Shown here: positions 33,429 through 44,271 of the stretch, piece after piece
Position numbering within the stretch: the stretch's first letter is position 1
How the letters are laid out: each line of letters starts with the position of its first letter
DNA from: Thelonectria olida
Taxonomy: Eukaryota; Ascomycota; Sordariomycetes; Hypocreales; Nectriaceae
Length of the DNA stretch: 64,000 nucleotides
Assembly (NCBI GenBank): GCA_020736575.1
Contig: JAGPYM010000005.1
Coordinates: 1,178,001-1,242,000, forward strand
Direction: 5' to 3'
Program-made: the position numbers and the translations under genes
The notes under the pieces: model-generated
Seen by the model: the letters and a program-made list of their open reading frames with translations, nothing else
Told to the model about the DNA's origin: nothing
Databases searched by the model: none

Positions 33429-34073
33429 ATGGCAACTCAGTACGAAGGTTCGTAGCTCACGCATCCCGCACCTCCAGTAAGCTCACATCTCGCAGTCGAA
33501 CACAATGTCAAGTTCGCCGAACCCCGCCGCTCCGGCCGTCGCGTAGACATGGCCTCCTTCTTCTCCCTCCTCAACCAGCTCAGCGAGCCCGCCGGCGACC
33601 AAACGCCCCAGCAGAACCCGCACGCAACGCCCACACCCGTCGACACAGCCGCCCTCTTCCGCCTGCTCCAGGACCAGCTCTCGACGCTGCACACCACGGC
33701 GCCCACCACCGACAACGCCCATTTCCTCGAGGGCCTCATCAACTCCCTCGAGGACGACATCCACGACCCCCCGACCCGTCTGCGCGGAGTCCAGCAAGAG
33801 TTCCTCGACGCCCTCGACCGGGTGAACCGCAAGAAGCTCGCGCGGGACGACGATTGCGCCATCTGCAAGGTCCCCTACCTGGACGACGAGTACTGCCTTG
33901 TTGTCGAGCTTCCCTGCAAGGGCCGTCATCAATTCGACCTCGAGTGCGTCGGACCCTGGCTGCGCAGCAAAGGAACTTGTCCCATGTGCCGTGAAGAGAT
34001 GGGTCGCAAGAAGGAGGTGCCCGTGGTCGAGGATGACGAGGAAGATGAGGATCCCGATATGATGTACGCCTGA
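33429..34073 (+). CDS. RING finger protein, RING-H2-like, with Asp in a ligand position
   Basis: Two exons, a 19-nt first exon (33429-33447) and 33496-34073, give 198 residues starting MATQYEVEHNVKF. Residues 20-115 are helical and Gln/Pro/Thr-rich. The RING spans about 125-175: C127, C130, C147, H151, D154, C157, C168, C171. D154 stands where RING-H2 domains have His (H-x2-[H]-x2-C). The downstream Pro-Trp-Leu (PWLRSKGTCPMC) matches the E2-binding part of ubiquitin ligases. The C-terminus is acidic (EDDEEDEDPDMMYA). An E3 ubiquitin ligase role is inferred; targets are unknown. No membrane segment is present, so it is cytosolic or nuclear. Confidence 0.87.
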
Positions 34074-34520
34074 GCGAAGGGAACAATCTTTCAAAATGAA
34101 GACATTACGTGCATAGCTTCGGCGTCTGGGAGTTGGGTGGTGGCGATAGTCATGCGTTACTGAAGTTGAAGTAGCGAGGGTGTATTCCTCGCTTGGCATT
34201 TTCTCACACACATATCGTGAAGATGATGAACTTGTCTCATTTGATCTTGTCCGCTTCGTTTTTGTCATTCATGATGGTACATCTGGACTCATTTATCTTA
34301 TTCCAACCCGGTGATGTGCAACAAGAAGTTGTTCATCCGGGAGGGCAAGCAGAGGAACAAAAAGGCAATGACAATACTGTTGCCAGTGTATTAAAAGAAC
34401 CACCTCGAATTGGCCAGCTCCAGACGACGAAACGCCTACTGTGAGCGCATTCTCGACCCACATGTCCATACTTGGTACATCAGTCAAGCCGGCGGGATTC
34501 TCATGTGCCATGACTCTCTC
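34074..34520. other. Convergent intergenic region
   Basis: This lies between the stops of the RING gene and the small mitochondrial protein gene. No gene seen. Confidence 0.6.
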
Positions 34521-34913
34521 TTAATCCTTTGTCGGACTGCCCTTCTTCTCGGAGCTCCTCTCTTTGCTCGCACCGCCTTTTTGCGTCTCCTTCCCGGCAT
34601 CATCCTGTTTCACCCCCTTGCTGACGTCTTTGTTTGCGCCGCTCATGCTGAGGGGATCGCCGTTGCTCTCGTCAAAGCTTCTCGAAGCCGCCTTCTCTGG
34701 TTTTGGCTGATTGGGGTTGAAGGCGATGTCGGGGTGTTCGTTGACAATGTCTTCGTCGTGCCCAGATCTTGTGTACTCGTTTGTACGCGGTTTGAGGGAC
34801 TCGCGGTCTTGCGAGTCCTTGTATGCGAAACGGGAGAGGGCCGTGGTGTGGAGAGGACGAATGCTCGGCTTCGTAGCTGAGCTTCGTAGGAGGGCGGTTA
34901 GACGTGACGACAT
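34521..34913 (-). CDS. Small predicted mitochondrial protein of unknown function
   Basis: A single exon, 130 residues. The first 25-30 residues (MSSRLTALLRSSATKPSIRP) are basic and Ser/Thr-rich with no acid, a typical mitochondrial presequence ending near LHTTALSRFAY. The rest is hydrophilic, with a block DSQDRESLKPRTNEYTRSGHDEDI followed by NPNQPKPE and a charged, disordered C-terminus. I recall this arrangement from uncharacterised fungal proteins but know no function. The start has a usable context and no better ATG lies upstream. Confidence 0.75.
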   Translation of the reverse strand: MSSRLTALLRSSATKPSIRPLHTTALSRFAYKDSQDRESLKPRTNEYTRSGHDEDIVNEHPDIAFNPNQPKPEKAASRSFDESNGDPLSMSGANKDVSKGVKQDDAGKETQKGGASKERSSEKKGSPTKD

Positions 34914-35454
34914 GATTGCGGATGGTAATTGTATGTAGGAGAGTGACGAAGAAAGCGAAATTTCACATCAATTGGTCAATTGATTGCAGGAATAGAAAGT
35001 AGAGGTTCATGTTAAATAGGTAGTCGCCTCGAAGATGCGCATCCGTCATAATTGTAGTCTTGACGTCATCCCAAAGTCGGCATCAACACATGTACCCATT
35101 TTGAACTTACCACATCAATTGACTCATTGAAACTAGTGTTGTTAAACAATTGGACCACCAAATAAAAATAATCCATCATATAGGCTCACTTAAGACTTGG
35201 GAAGCTTGTCGTGATGTACTCGCGAGTAGTAGCTGAGCAATGGTGCATTTGAACGATGCTGCTGTCACTGTATGGACAGAAGAGAAATAGCAATAACAAA
35301 CAAGTAGCGAAGGATGGTCTCCGGAGTTAATGTGATTCCTACTTTAACAGACGTTTGTGTTCATTTATTCATCAACTAGTGAGCCAGGTGGTATCCTCGA
35401 GGAAGCCCGACATGCCAATTGAAGTTATGCCTATTATTTAACCTGGAACGGACC
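34914..35454. other. Intergenic region, AT-richer
   Basis: This holds the promoter of the mitochondrial protein gene and the 3' flank of the uncertain gene to its right. No coding sequence recognised. Confidence 0.5.
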
Positions 35455-36384
35455 TCATTGATCTAGTAGGTTTCCCAAGGTCGCCCGTCTCACCTTTACG
35501 GGCAGGCCTAAAGTCAGCTTCTCTCGACGATCTGCCTTCAAGGAGTAGCAGTATTCCTTGCATGACGGCGATGGCCATCCCGGACAGAGGAGGGAATCCG
35601 CTGCCGTAGTGTCCCAGTGCTTGTGTTTGGTTAGCCTGATACCCTGAAGACTTCGGGCTTCATGTTCAACAGGCAGCTCTTCAGTGCCCACGTGATTACC
35701 ACCATGGAGAAGAGTTCCACGAGTGAAGGAGAAAGCCTTGAAGAGCGTATGGCTAGCGTCGCTGAGTAGGAAGTGGTGGTGTAAATCCGATATAGTTTCC
35801 GACTTTGAAATCGCCGAGATCTTTCCAACCACTTGTCCTCACGGCGCTGGGTGTAAGATGCATTGAGGAACTTGTCAGAGTGGAGGAGAAAGACTGCAAT
35901 CTGGTAGACAATATTGAACCCAATTTTGTATGAGCTATGGGTAGTAATGAGTCTGAGGGTATTTACATTCGTTGGAACCATTCGTCGGGCAAGGCTGTTT
36001 CTGGGAAGTGAGGTGAAGGATCGAAGGATTTTGACTCTGTTTTGCATATGACACATACTTTCCATTTCGTCAAAGGCTTTTGTGAGGATGGAGTCTTGGC
36101 TAAGTCTCCCTGTTTCCAGGTTCAAAGAGTTGAATGGTGGGTGAACGTAGAATGGGATCTCGACGCAAAGACAATGGTCATTATCTTCGATGCATGGTAT
36201 AATATTAGGCTGGGATCCCATATCTTGCTCGCGTCGCCAAAACAGGAGATTGTTCGCAACTAACGACAGTGTCTGATCCTCTCTTGAATGGCCAGTGAAG
36301 CCGAAGACGGAGTTGAGGAAGAAAGAGGCGCAGGCTATGGAACTCTAGAGATGTCCCAGGCTTGGTCTCATAACTCGGCATCAT
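35455..36384 (-). CDS. Unrecognised gene or gene relic, tentative three-exon model
   Basis: Coding-like sequence lies in two shifting frames. A tentative model is 36384-36265, 36209-35833 and 35761-35455, giving 267 residues from MMPSYETKPGTSLEF to TLGNLLDQ. Intron 1 (GTTAGT...CCCAG, 55 nt) is fair. Intron 2 (GTGGTT...CTCAG, 71 nt) has a weak donor, so a frameshift is an equal possibility. The middle exon is the most protein-like part, with PNIIPCIEDNDHCLCVEIP and YKIGFNIVYQIAVFLLHSDK. I recognise no domain. There is no signal peptide and at most one short hydrophobic stretch. Codon use is less GC3-biased than in neighbouring genes. It could be a lineage-specific gene, a pseudogene or chance. 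Confidence 0.3.
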
Positions 36385-38603
36385 GGCAGCGTCATCTGCA
36401 GGACATTACTCAGTTATATGAGTTATATAATGGTAGGTCGATGAGTGTGTGACCCGTTGGAGGTTCTGGGTGCTTTTATTCACTCACTTGCCCGGGTTGA
36501 CGGCTCATCAATATCACCTGAATGGCCTGAGGTAAGGCCAGCGAAAAGCCATTGAGTTTATGTCTGAGTGAACTCAATATCTTGTCTATACCCGAACCTG
36601 GATGGGAGTATATATTCTTCTCCATAGTGCACAAGCAGTCTCCGAGAAGGGCGCGAACAGAGCCAGCCGTGGGGATAACTACGTATCAAGTAGGTAGGTA
36701 TACACGGCAACACTCTGCCCTATGTGTAATCTGCGAACAATGATGCGAAGATAACAAAATATTAACGAAGAGCACCATAAGACGACATCACTATGTCCTC
36801 GCCAGTTACAAATATGCCATCAGGCCATCCATGCATGTAGAAATTATCTAGAAGCCTTCTTCCGCTGCAAGTCTGAGCTGCCATCCCAAATTAGGCCTAA
36901 ACACAGACAAATGATGGGTGCCCAGCCATGAGCGCATCTTGCATGTGAGCTGAGTCAAAGCCGACGACGTAAACCCGTCGTGGCCAGTCGTCAAACTACG
37001 GCGGCCGTCCGGGATGAGCCCTGCACGGAGGTCCCGGAGGTCCGGTCTAGAACAAGCGGAAACCAAGGAGAAGAACAAGAGAGACAATTTCACATGCAAC
37101 GAACGAACTTGGGCAAAGCCCCTTTGACAGAACATTGTGTACAGAGGCAAGCTGCGTTCTCCTTTTCAATACATGTAGCGACACAGAATGCAGCAATTAT
37201 TAATTACCTTAGTTCGCAAAAGACAGCGGCCATGGGCATGTTTCAGCCGCACGCACGCATGTAATTATGTGTTAACTAGAGGCGGATGCAGCGGCGTCGA
37301 AAAAAAGAAAAGGGAAAAGGATAGGAGGATCGGCAAAACGTGGGTCAGGCGATTTGAACATGGTCGCCTTGATCAGCCCTGTATGTATCACAGGTATCCT
37401 GGAACACGACAGGTCGCAGCTGTGAAACGGGGGGAGATGGAGGTCCTTCTAGAAGTGGTCGGCTGCAGAACGAGGCGGCGCTGTTGGACAAGGTAGGGGG
37501 GACACCAGGGGTGCAAACTTGGCAGCATTTGTCTTTTCCCTTTTTCTTTGCTTTTTCTTCCTGGAGAAGCGAGAGCCCCCCCTTCTTCTTACATGACGGC
37601 CGTTTATTTTAGGCGCGTACGTAGTGTATCCGTCAGGTCCATGATCATCAAAGATAGTTCCTCTTACGATTCTATTTTAAGGGGAGAAGACGAGCACAGA
37701 CAACGCCGGGTTCTGGACGCGGTTGTTTGATATGCGAAGCAACTGAACGTTGGATCATGTCTGAGAAGGCAAATGAACCTTCTCGCAGGCAGCAACCGAT
37801 GGGCTGTGATGCGGGCATCTCGGTCGCTTATCTGCAAGCGAGTCTTGGTCTCATCTCAGAAGGGGCCCATATGAGGGGAAATTGGGGGATGGAAAGCTTC
37901 CAGAATGGTGCGAGGTAACATTGCCAGAGCGCGGGACCGGGGACACTGAGTTGGTTGGAGTGTGACGGGTTGGAGAAAGGAAAAAAGCAAAACAATAGTT
38001 GGGTTGGCTAATTAGCACAGTGTCTCTGTTTGATCTGTGGGCGGCATCTCGTTCTCGAACCTCAGCTGGGAGGGAGAGGGTGGGAGACCAGGGTTTCCGG
38101 CTAATCATAGCGCATCCCGGAGAGACGGCATGTCTGATGAGTGGTCAAGGCCGAGAGTGTGTGCTGCAAGTTGATATTGAGAATGTGAGTCTTGTTGAGT
38201 TGATCTGACCATTCACCTGCAAGTCGACGAAAAGAGGCGCTGCAAATTGTGAGCTGACTGTGTGGCTAGCTGAGCCAACAACAGATAGAGTATTCCAGAT
38301 CTCCGAAATGTGTCGGGCAGCCAACAGCGTTACCGGGTGTCCGTGATTAGTGGCTTAGGCGTGAGAAGGAGAAGGGGGATGGAGGAGGGGCGTGCTGTCG
38401 AAGGTGACGCTGAAGGAGATGGAATAGATGTCATCGTGGCTCCTGGTGCCACGCGGTAGATGCGAAAAGACACCGCATAGCATAGTTGAGAGGCTACGAA
38501 TAACTATTCACTCGCAACCTGGTATCACCGGCTCTTCGACAAGCCATTGGAAGAGCGTGGCACTCATCCCGGCGCGAATATGATTGGCGGAGGGCATCAA
38601 GGC

Positions 38604-38617
38604 GGGGGGGGGGGGGG
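38604..38617. repeat. Run of 14 G
   Basis: Uninterrupted G homopolymer in non-coding DNA. Confidence 0.8.
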
Positions 38618-39076
38618 ACGGCGAGTAAGGGACAGAAAACGCCGTTACTGATGCCCCTTTCTTACGACATACCAACGTCAGTGGACGAGGACGGCATTGC
38701 GAAAGGCATACTTTGCGACCCAGATGTGGTACAGTACGAAAACGAATACCACAATGCAATGTATTTCAAGATCCTCCATGCTTATCACTCGTGGTTGGGT
38801 GAGCGGCGTGGCGCGTGGGCGGGCGTAATCGGTGAAGATTGGCTTGGGGTATTCCCATTGTGGCCAAGTTCCCGTCGGGCACGCCGAATGGTCCATTGGA
38901 CCGTGTGGACAGTGGGAGCTTGTTCAACCCGTGGCTTGTCGATCAATACTCCGCGCTTGTGTTGGCATGTTGGGGGAGGTCTCAATGGAGAAACGGAGCA
39001 GGAGCTGGAGGTTGTGGAGGTTGCCATGTGAGATACGAATGGGTTTGATGTAATTAGATCTAGTCTAATCATCTCC

Positions 39077-39090
39077 GTACTACGTAGTAC
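39077..39090. repeat. Perfect 14-bp palindrome with TACGTA core
   Basis: GTACTACGTAGTAC is its own reverse complement. A related, broken version (TACGTACTGCGTAGTGCGTAGTA) lies about 215 nt further on. Confidence 0.8.
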
Positions 39091-40394
39091 AGTAGTAGTG
39101 AGCCATGGATTGACTGACTGCATCCTGTCGGCACTTGGTAGTGCTGGTAGCCTACATATCACTGAGTGCGGAATGTGAAAACGGACGATGGCCCGCTCTA
39201 GTTAATTGGTACCCGACTGTGATTGAGTTTGTATCGTTTTCCGATTGGACTATTTCCGTCAAATACTAAATGACATCTATTCAACCCTTCATCTACGTAC
39301 TGCGTAGTGCGTAGTAATCCATGAGCATGCCTCTTCTTCTTCGCTTGGGATGAAGCCACTATGATGGAGAGGGGCCAGGGCACCGGAGAATGGCACCTTT
39401 TGGGCAGGGGGACGTCAACGTTCACTGACTAACATGAGCCTGGGCAGAGGTCCCGCCGCTAACAATCGTCCGGGGAGTGAAGGGTCCCCAACTCAAGTCT
39501 GAGCCAGAGCCAGAGCCAGGCGACGAGCGAGAACCCATGGAGGGATAGTACGTACAGCGGGCCGGGAATAAAACAATCAAAAAATGAGGGTGACACTGAC
39601 ACTGACACAAGACGTCTTTATTCGTACTCTGTACAATGTTATGGCATCCAATGCTATCGCTGTACCCAAGCAGCTACGCCATGCCTGCCCTTCGTTGCGT
39701 TTCCCGCACCCCACGTATTTCAAGTCAGGATTGCTGGATTATCCAAAGCCTCCCAATTTATTGCACATACTTGTGCTAATTAGGTGCGTTTGCCATTGAC
39801 AATTAATCATTACCACACAGTCACACAGTCTCACGCACGCACGCACACACCTCTTTTCTCTCACACGGGCGAACCGGGCCTGCACTCGTACTTGGTACAT
39901 GGAGTGTTAATGTCGGTTACAAGTCAAGTCAGTCCAAGGCTTGACTGAATATGAGACCAAAAGCAACCGGCCATGTGCCTAGCAGTTGGAAGTCGTAGGG
40001 GCTATCCTTATCCCGTCGACTGGATCTGGCAGCTGCTCGATAATCAAATTACTACGTAGATATGCCTTACTCACGAAACGCCTTGGCAGCAGAATGGCAT
40101 CGATCCGTCTGTCCAGCCTAGCCCAGGCGAGCCAAGCCTGTGCGGTCATCAGCCCATGCCCCTGTGGCCTGTGAACCCCTCGCCCTCCACGCAGGACGTG
40201 TATCCCTGGAGCCGCGTGCCAGGAGCCCCAGCCGTCGACCTGCAGGAGGAGTCGCTCTTCATGAATGGGAGCCGCCACGTTCCTCGGGCTTTTCCCACGA
40301 GCCCACTTACACTGGCTTGATGCTTGGCCTTGGCCTTGGTCAATACCTTTGTTTGGAGACGAAGCAGGAGGAGGGGAGGGGGGTGGAGGAGAAG

Positions 40395-40430
40395 AGGGAG
40401 ACGGAGGAGACGGAGGAGACGGAGGAGAAC
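40395..40430. repeat. Nine-nt purine-rich tandem repeat
   Basis: About three and a half copies of GGAGGAGAC in tandem, intergenic. Confidence 0.7.
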
Positions 40431-40987
40431 TGCTCTTTTCTTCCTACTTTATGATTACTATACTAGCTCATTATTTCTTACCTATTGATTCATTAACCTG
40501 GCCATGGTCTATTCTAATTCCTTTCCACCCCCTTCCCCCTGTTCTTCCCGTGTCCGTGTCCGTGCCCTTGCTCCCCCTCCCCCCTTCTCCGTCTTTCTCC
40601 TATAACTTCGTCTGACTGGGAGGTGGTGATTTAATCAATGTGTGAATGTACTGCGTACCGCAGAGTCAGAGTCATACGGGAGTAGTCACAGACAAGAAGG
40701 CTTGCCCGGTGCCGTGGTAACTTACTGTACCTAAGGTGGTTACAGTGCTATTAGTAGGTTAAACTAATTCGGATCCTGGTTGATGGTGAATGAGCACAGG
40801 ATCATCGCTTTGTTGACGGCGTGGCTTCCGTCGTTGTGGTTTGAATGCTGCTATTGATTCTCATTGTATCATGTGTACCAGCAGGGCAACGTACTTCTCC
40901 ATGGTCAATTCGCCCAATTCATCATCCACTGGCTGCACTGATCATTCCCATTCCCTCCTTCTCTCCTTCCTTCCCCACGCCAACAAA

Positions 40988-41015
40988 CGCCCACGCCCAC
41001 GCCCACGCCCACTCC
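40988..41015. repeat. Hexanucleotide (CCCACG) repeat
   Basis: Four tandem CCCACG units followed by two CCCACT variants, in the region upstream of the kinase gene. Confidence 0.75.
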
Positions 41016-41124
41016 CACTCTCGCTCCTCCTTCTCCTCCTCCAATCCTTCTCTCCCTTCAACTTGTTCATCATTTCTCCATCTCAAATCCCACCCCGCCA
41101 CGAAGACATCACTTCCTACAACAC

Positions 41125-41125
41125 C

Positions 41126-41160
<35 letters not shown>
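41125..41160 (+). repeat. CAA trinucleotide repeat
   Basis: Twelve perfect CAA units, about 820 nt before the kinase start codon and probably inside its transcribed leader. CAA-rich unstructured leaders are common in fungal mRNAs. Confidence 0.8.
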
Positions 41161-41980
41161 AGTGTTGCGTTGCCTTCTCCCTGGCCCCCCGCGCTCGTAA
41201 ACGATCAACCTCGACGACTGCCTAATTACTTCAACTTGGCTTTCCTTTTCGCCTCATCGAAAAGCCACCAACGTCAACCCACCAAAACCCCCAAGCCTCA
41301 ACTCAAACGACCCTGCAGCAACACCTTTTGCTGTTTCTCCTCTTGCCCGCCAACGCCCACCTAGTAATCTTTAATCACTCGGTACGAATATAAAGACGCC
41401 AAATAATACAAGAAAAGCGAACCGACCGATCGCCCCAATTGCACTATCGAGCCGATCTTGCCCGCGGTTCCGCCGCCCGCCTCCTCCCAAAACCCACTCA
41501 CCAAGGGTCCAGGCCCAGGCCGACAGCGAGAGGGTGCCACAGTCCAACTGCCGCCCAGCCATCCCATCCCATCTGTCTCCTTTGGGCCTCTATTCCATTC
41601 CTCTGACATACCTACGGGGCACTGTCCTCTTCCTTCACAAAGTGTGGCGTGTCCTGAGTCGCGATTCCGCCCCCCGCAACATTCTCTGAATCTTCTCTCA
41701 TTTCTGCCCCGTCCTCCGACAGACGACGACTCCGTACAGTACAGCCAGGACTAGACCTCTCGCAGAGCTCGCCACTTCCTCCCCCCCTAATCCTTCTTCA
41801 ACTGCACCTGCACGTTGCACCGTGCACCCAATACAGTGCTCCCGGCGCATAATCACCACAGACGGCGCTTCGACTCCACTCCACTTCCTGCTCGCCCTGG
41901 CTTTTTGGAATCTCAGCATGGTGCTTTGCTGCCCGTCACGATAATTCTCCCTTGTCCTCCCACATCGACATCTTCACAAG

Positions 41981-44271
41981 ATGGGCAACGGCCAAGGAAA
42001 GCCCGTCGACCTCAATGGCGAAGGTATGTGAATCCCCTCCCCGATGCCTCTGTCCACCTCGACCACTCCGCAGTCTCGTCCAGTCCAGTCCCACGCCTCG
42101 CATCGCACCGCTTCGCCCAGTCCCACGCCCACCATCCTGTCTACCACGTGTGTCCTGCATGGTGCGGCGTCCTTCCCGCCCCCCGCCAATCGATGAGAAG
42201 GCGACGAGCGAGTGCCACCGATCCGTGACATGGCGATAGACGATACTGCCTGAAATGAAGGAGGACAAAACTCATGAACCGTGGGAACGAACGAAACGCT
42301 GATGGTTTCCCCGCTACCATAGTGAACCTAAATCACTTCCGCCTCTTGCGTGTCGTTGGCCGAGGCGCCTTTGGCAAGGTCCGCATCGTCGAGCGCAAAG
42401 ACACCAACCTCGCTTTTGCCCTCAAGTATATCCGCAAAGATGAAGGTATGTCATCCTACTTGGTACTACACGATGCCTTCGCATCCCTCCGTACCGCCCA
42501 TCCGTCGCACCTTCCTTGCGCCATCCGTGTCTCCCGCACCCACGTCGTGCAAAATCTCCTCGTTCCGAGACTAACCTCCCTCCCACAATCGCAGTCGTAC
42601 GATCCGAAAGCGTCCGCAACATTATTCGCGAGCGCCGAATGCTTGAATATGTGAACCATCCCTTCATTTGCAACTTGAGATACAGTTTCCAAGACATCGA
42701 ATACATGTACGCTACGGGACCGCCTCCGCACGACCCTCGCCAAGTCTGTCGCTAACATGGAACAATAGGTACCTCGTAGTCGATTTGATGAGTGGCGGTG
42801 ATTTGCGATTTCACATCTCCCGAAAGACCTTCACTGAAGAGGCTGTTCGATTCTGGATTTCCGAACTGGGCTGTGCGTTGAGGTATATTCACCAACAGAA
42901 CATCATCCACCGAGATATCAAGCCCGATAACGTCCTCCTGGATGCCGATGGCCACGTTCACTTGACGGATTTCGTATGTCTACACCCTCCTACAATTACA
43001 GGAGTCAAATCAAGCTGACAGCTACACAGAATGTCGCCTCGGACGTGGTGGCTAGCAGGACACTGACCAGTAAATCCGGTACTCTTGCCTATCTCGCACC
43101 CGAGGTATACGCTGGAAAGGGCTATGATGTTCGCGCAGATTGGTGGTCGTTGGGTGTCTTGTTTTACGAGTGCATCTACAACAAGGTAAGTTTGACACAG
43201 CTAGTCCCTAGCTCGTGACGCCACTTCCGCTACTCCTCGCGTGCCTGACCCCTCATGGCTTACACGACAATAGCGGCCTTTTGAAGGGGGCTCTGAAGGC
43301 TCTCTCAGTCAGCAGATTCAAGCCGCTAATCCTAAATACCCTGTTACGCAACCTCCCGTCTCGCTATCCTGTCTCTACGCCATCGGCTCGGCTCTCGATC
43401 CCAATAAGGAGACCCGTATGGGTTCAACCTGGGAGAGCTTCACCCAGCATGAGTTCTTCAAGGTCTTCGATTTTGAGCTCCTGGAACAGAAGCGGATAGA
43501 GCCCATTTTTGTGCCGTCCTCTGAGAAGACCAATTTCGATGCCACATATGACCTGGAAGAATTGCTCTTGGAAGAAGCACCCCTGGAGGCTCGAGCTAGG
43601 CGCCAAAAGCCCCGGGAACGCCTAAAAGAGGATGCCACAGATAAGGAGATTCGTGAAGACGAGCTGTATCGGATGATTGAGAATGAGTTCCGGCCGTTTG
43701 ATTACACCATACAAGCCCTGAAGAGGTGAGTTGTTTGTTCCCTGAACCCAATCCATATATGCTCACTGTCGATAGGATAACCGAAGGAACTGGTGAGCTT
43801 CGCACCAACAACAGCGACGACGCCCAGACCGAACACGATAGCGGCCCCCAGGCCATCACTACCGATGAAGCCACACAAATGTCAGCAACCAATGGATCAT
43901 ACCAGCCTTCGCCTCTCAACCCAAGCACCAGCAATGAAAGCAGGACAGGTCGCCCAGTCCGACCTGCGCCACCGCCGCCTCAGTACCAAAACGACTTCCG
44001 AGCCCGTCACCATCCGATTATCGCTGGACAACGAGTCACAAGCCCTACGGGAGGTGTTCAGGTCACGCTTGATGGAGGCGGTAGCTGGTCCGAGTTGGCT
44101 CGGCAGGATGCAACTCTGCCTACTGATGCAAATAACACTGCCGGTGACAAAAACGAAGGCTCAGGTGGCATGTTTGGATTCCTGAAATCAAAGAAGGGTC
44201 GAAACAACAGCCCAAAACCCAAGGAGAGAGGTGTGCTGGGCAAGGAGGGTGCCAGAGTTGTGATCGGATAG
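41981..44271 (+). CDS. AGC-type protein kinase of the YANK (STK32) family, predicted N-myristoylated
   Basis: Seven exons: 41981-42023, 42323-42445, 42595-42706, 42769-42973, 43030-43185, 43274-43725 and 43776-44271. The product is 528 residues. MGNGQGKP is a good N-myristoylation motif, so membrane attachment is likely. The kinase domain starts at about residue 17: glycine loop [11 protein letters not shown] Lys in FALKYIRK, catalytic loop HRDIKPDN, then D160-F-N where most kinases have DFG, a YANK hallmark. [11 protein letters not shown] and [11 protein letters not shown] follow. After the kinase comes an AGC-like tail with a charged helical segment (about 290-360), then a Ser/Pro/Asn-rich tail ending in a basic patch and [10 protein letters not shown]. 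All splice phases join. The fungal role of this family is poorly known. Confidence 0.93.

Larger units (their letters stand above)
36385..41980. other. Gene-poor stretch of about 5.6 kb
   Basis: No convincing gene. It holds a run of 14 G (38604-38617), a 14-bp palindrome (39077-39090), purine-rich 9-nt repeats (40395-40430), a CCCACG repeat (40988-41015) and a CAA repeat (41125-41160). The last 1 kb, rich in C, T and CAA, looks like the promoter and leader of the kinase gene at 41981. A 126-codon frame at 38651-39031 was considered and not accepted. Confidence 0.5.

Noticed and set aside
38651..39031. 126-codon plus-strand frame beginning with ATG in the 5.6-kb gene-poor stretch
   Set aside because: It looks mildly protein-like but lacks any recognised feature, splice partner or promoter, and another overlapping frame looks just as plausible.
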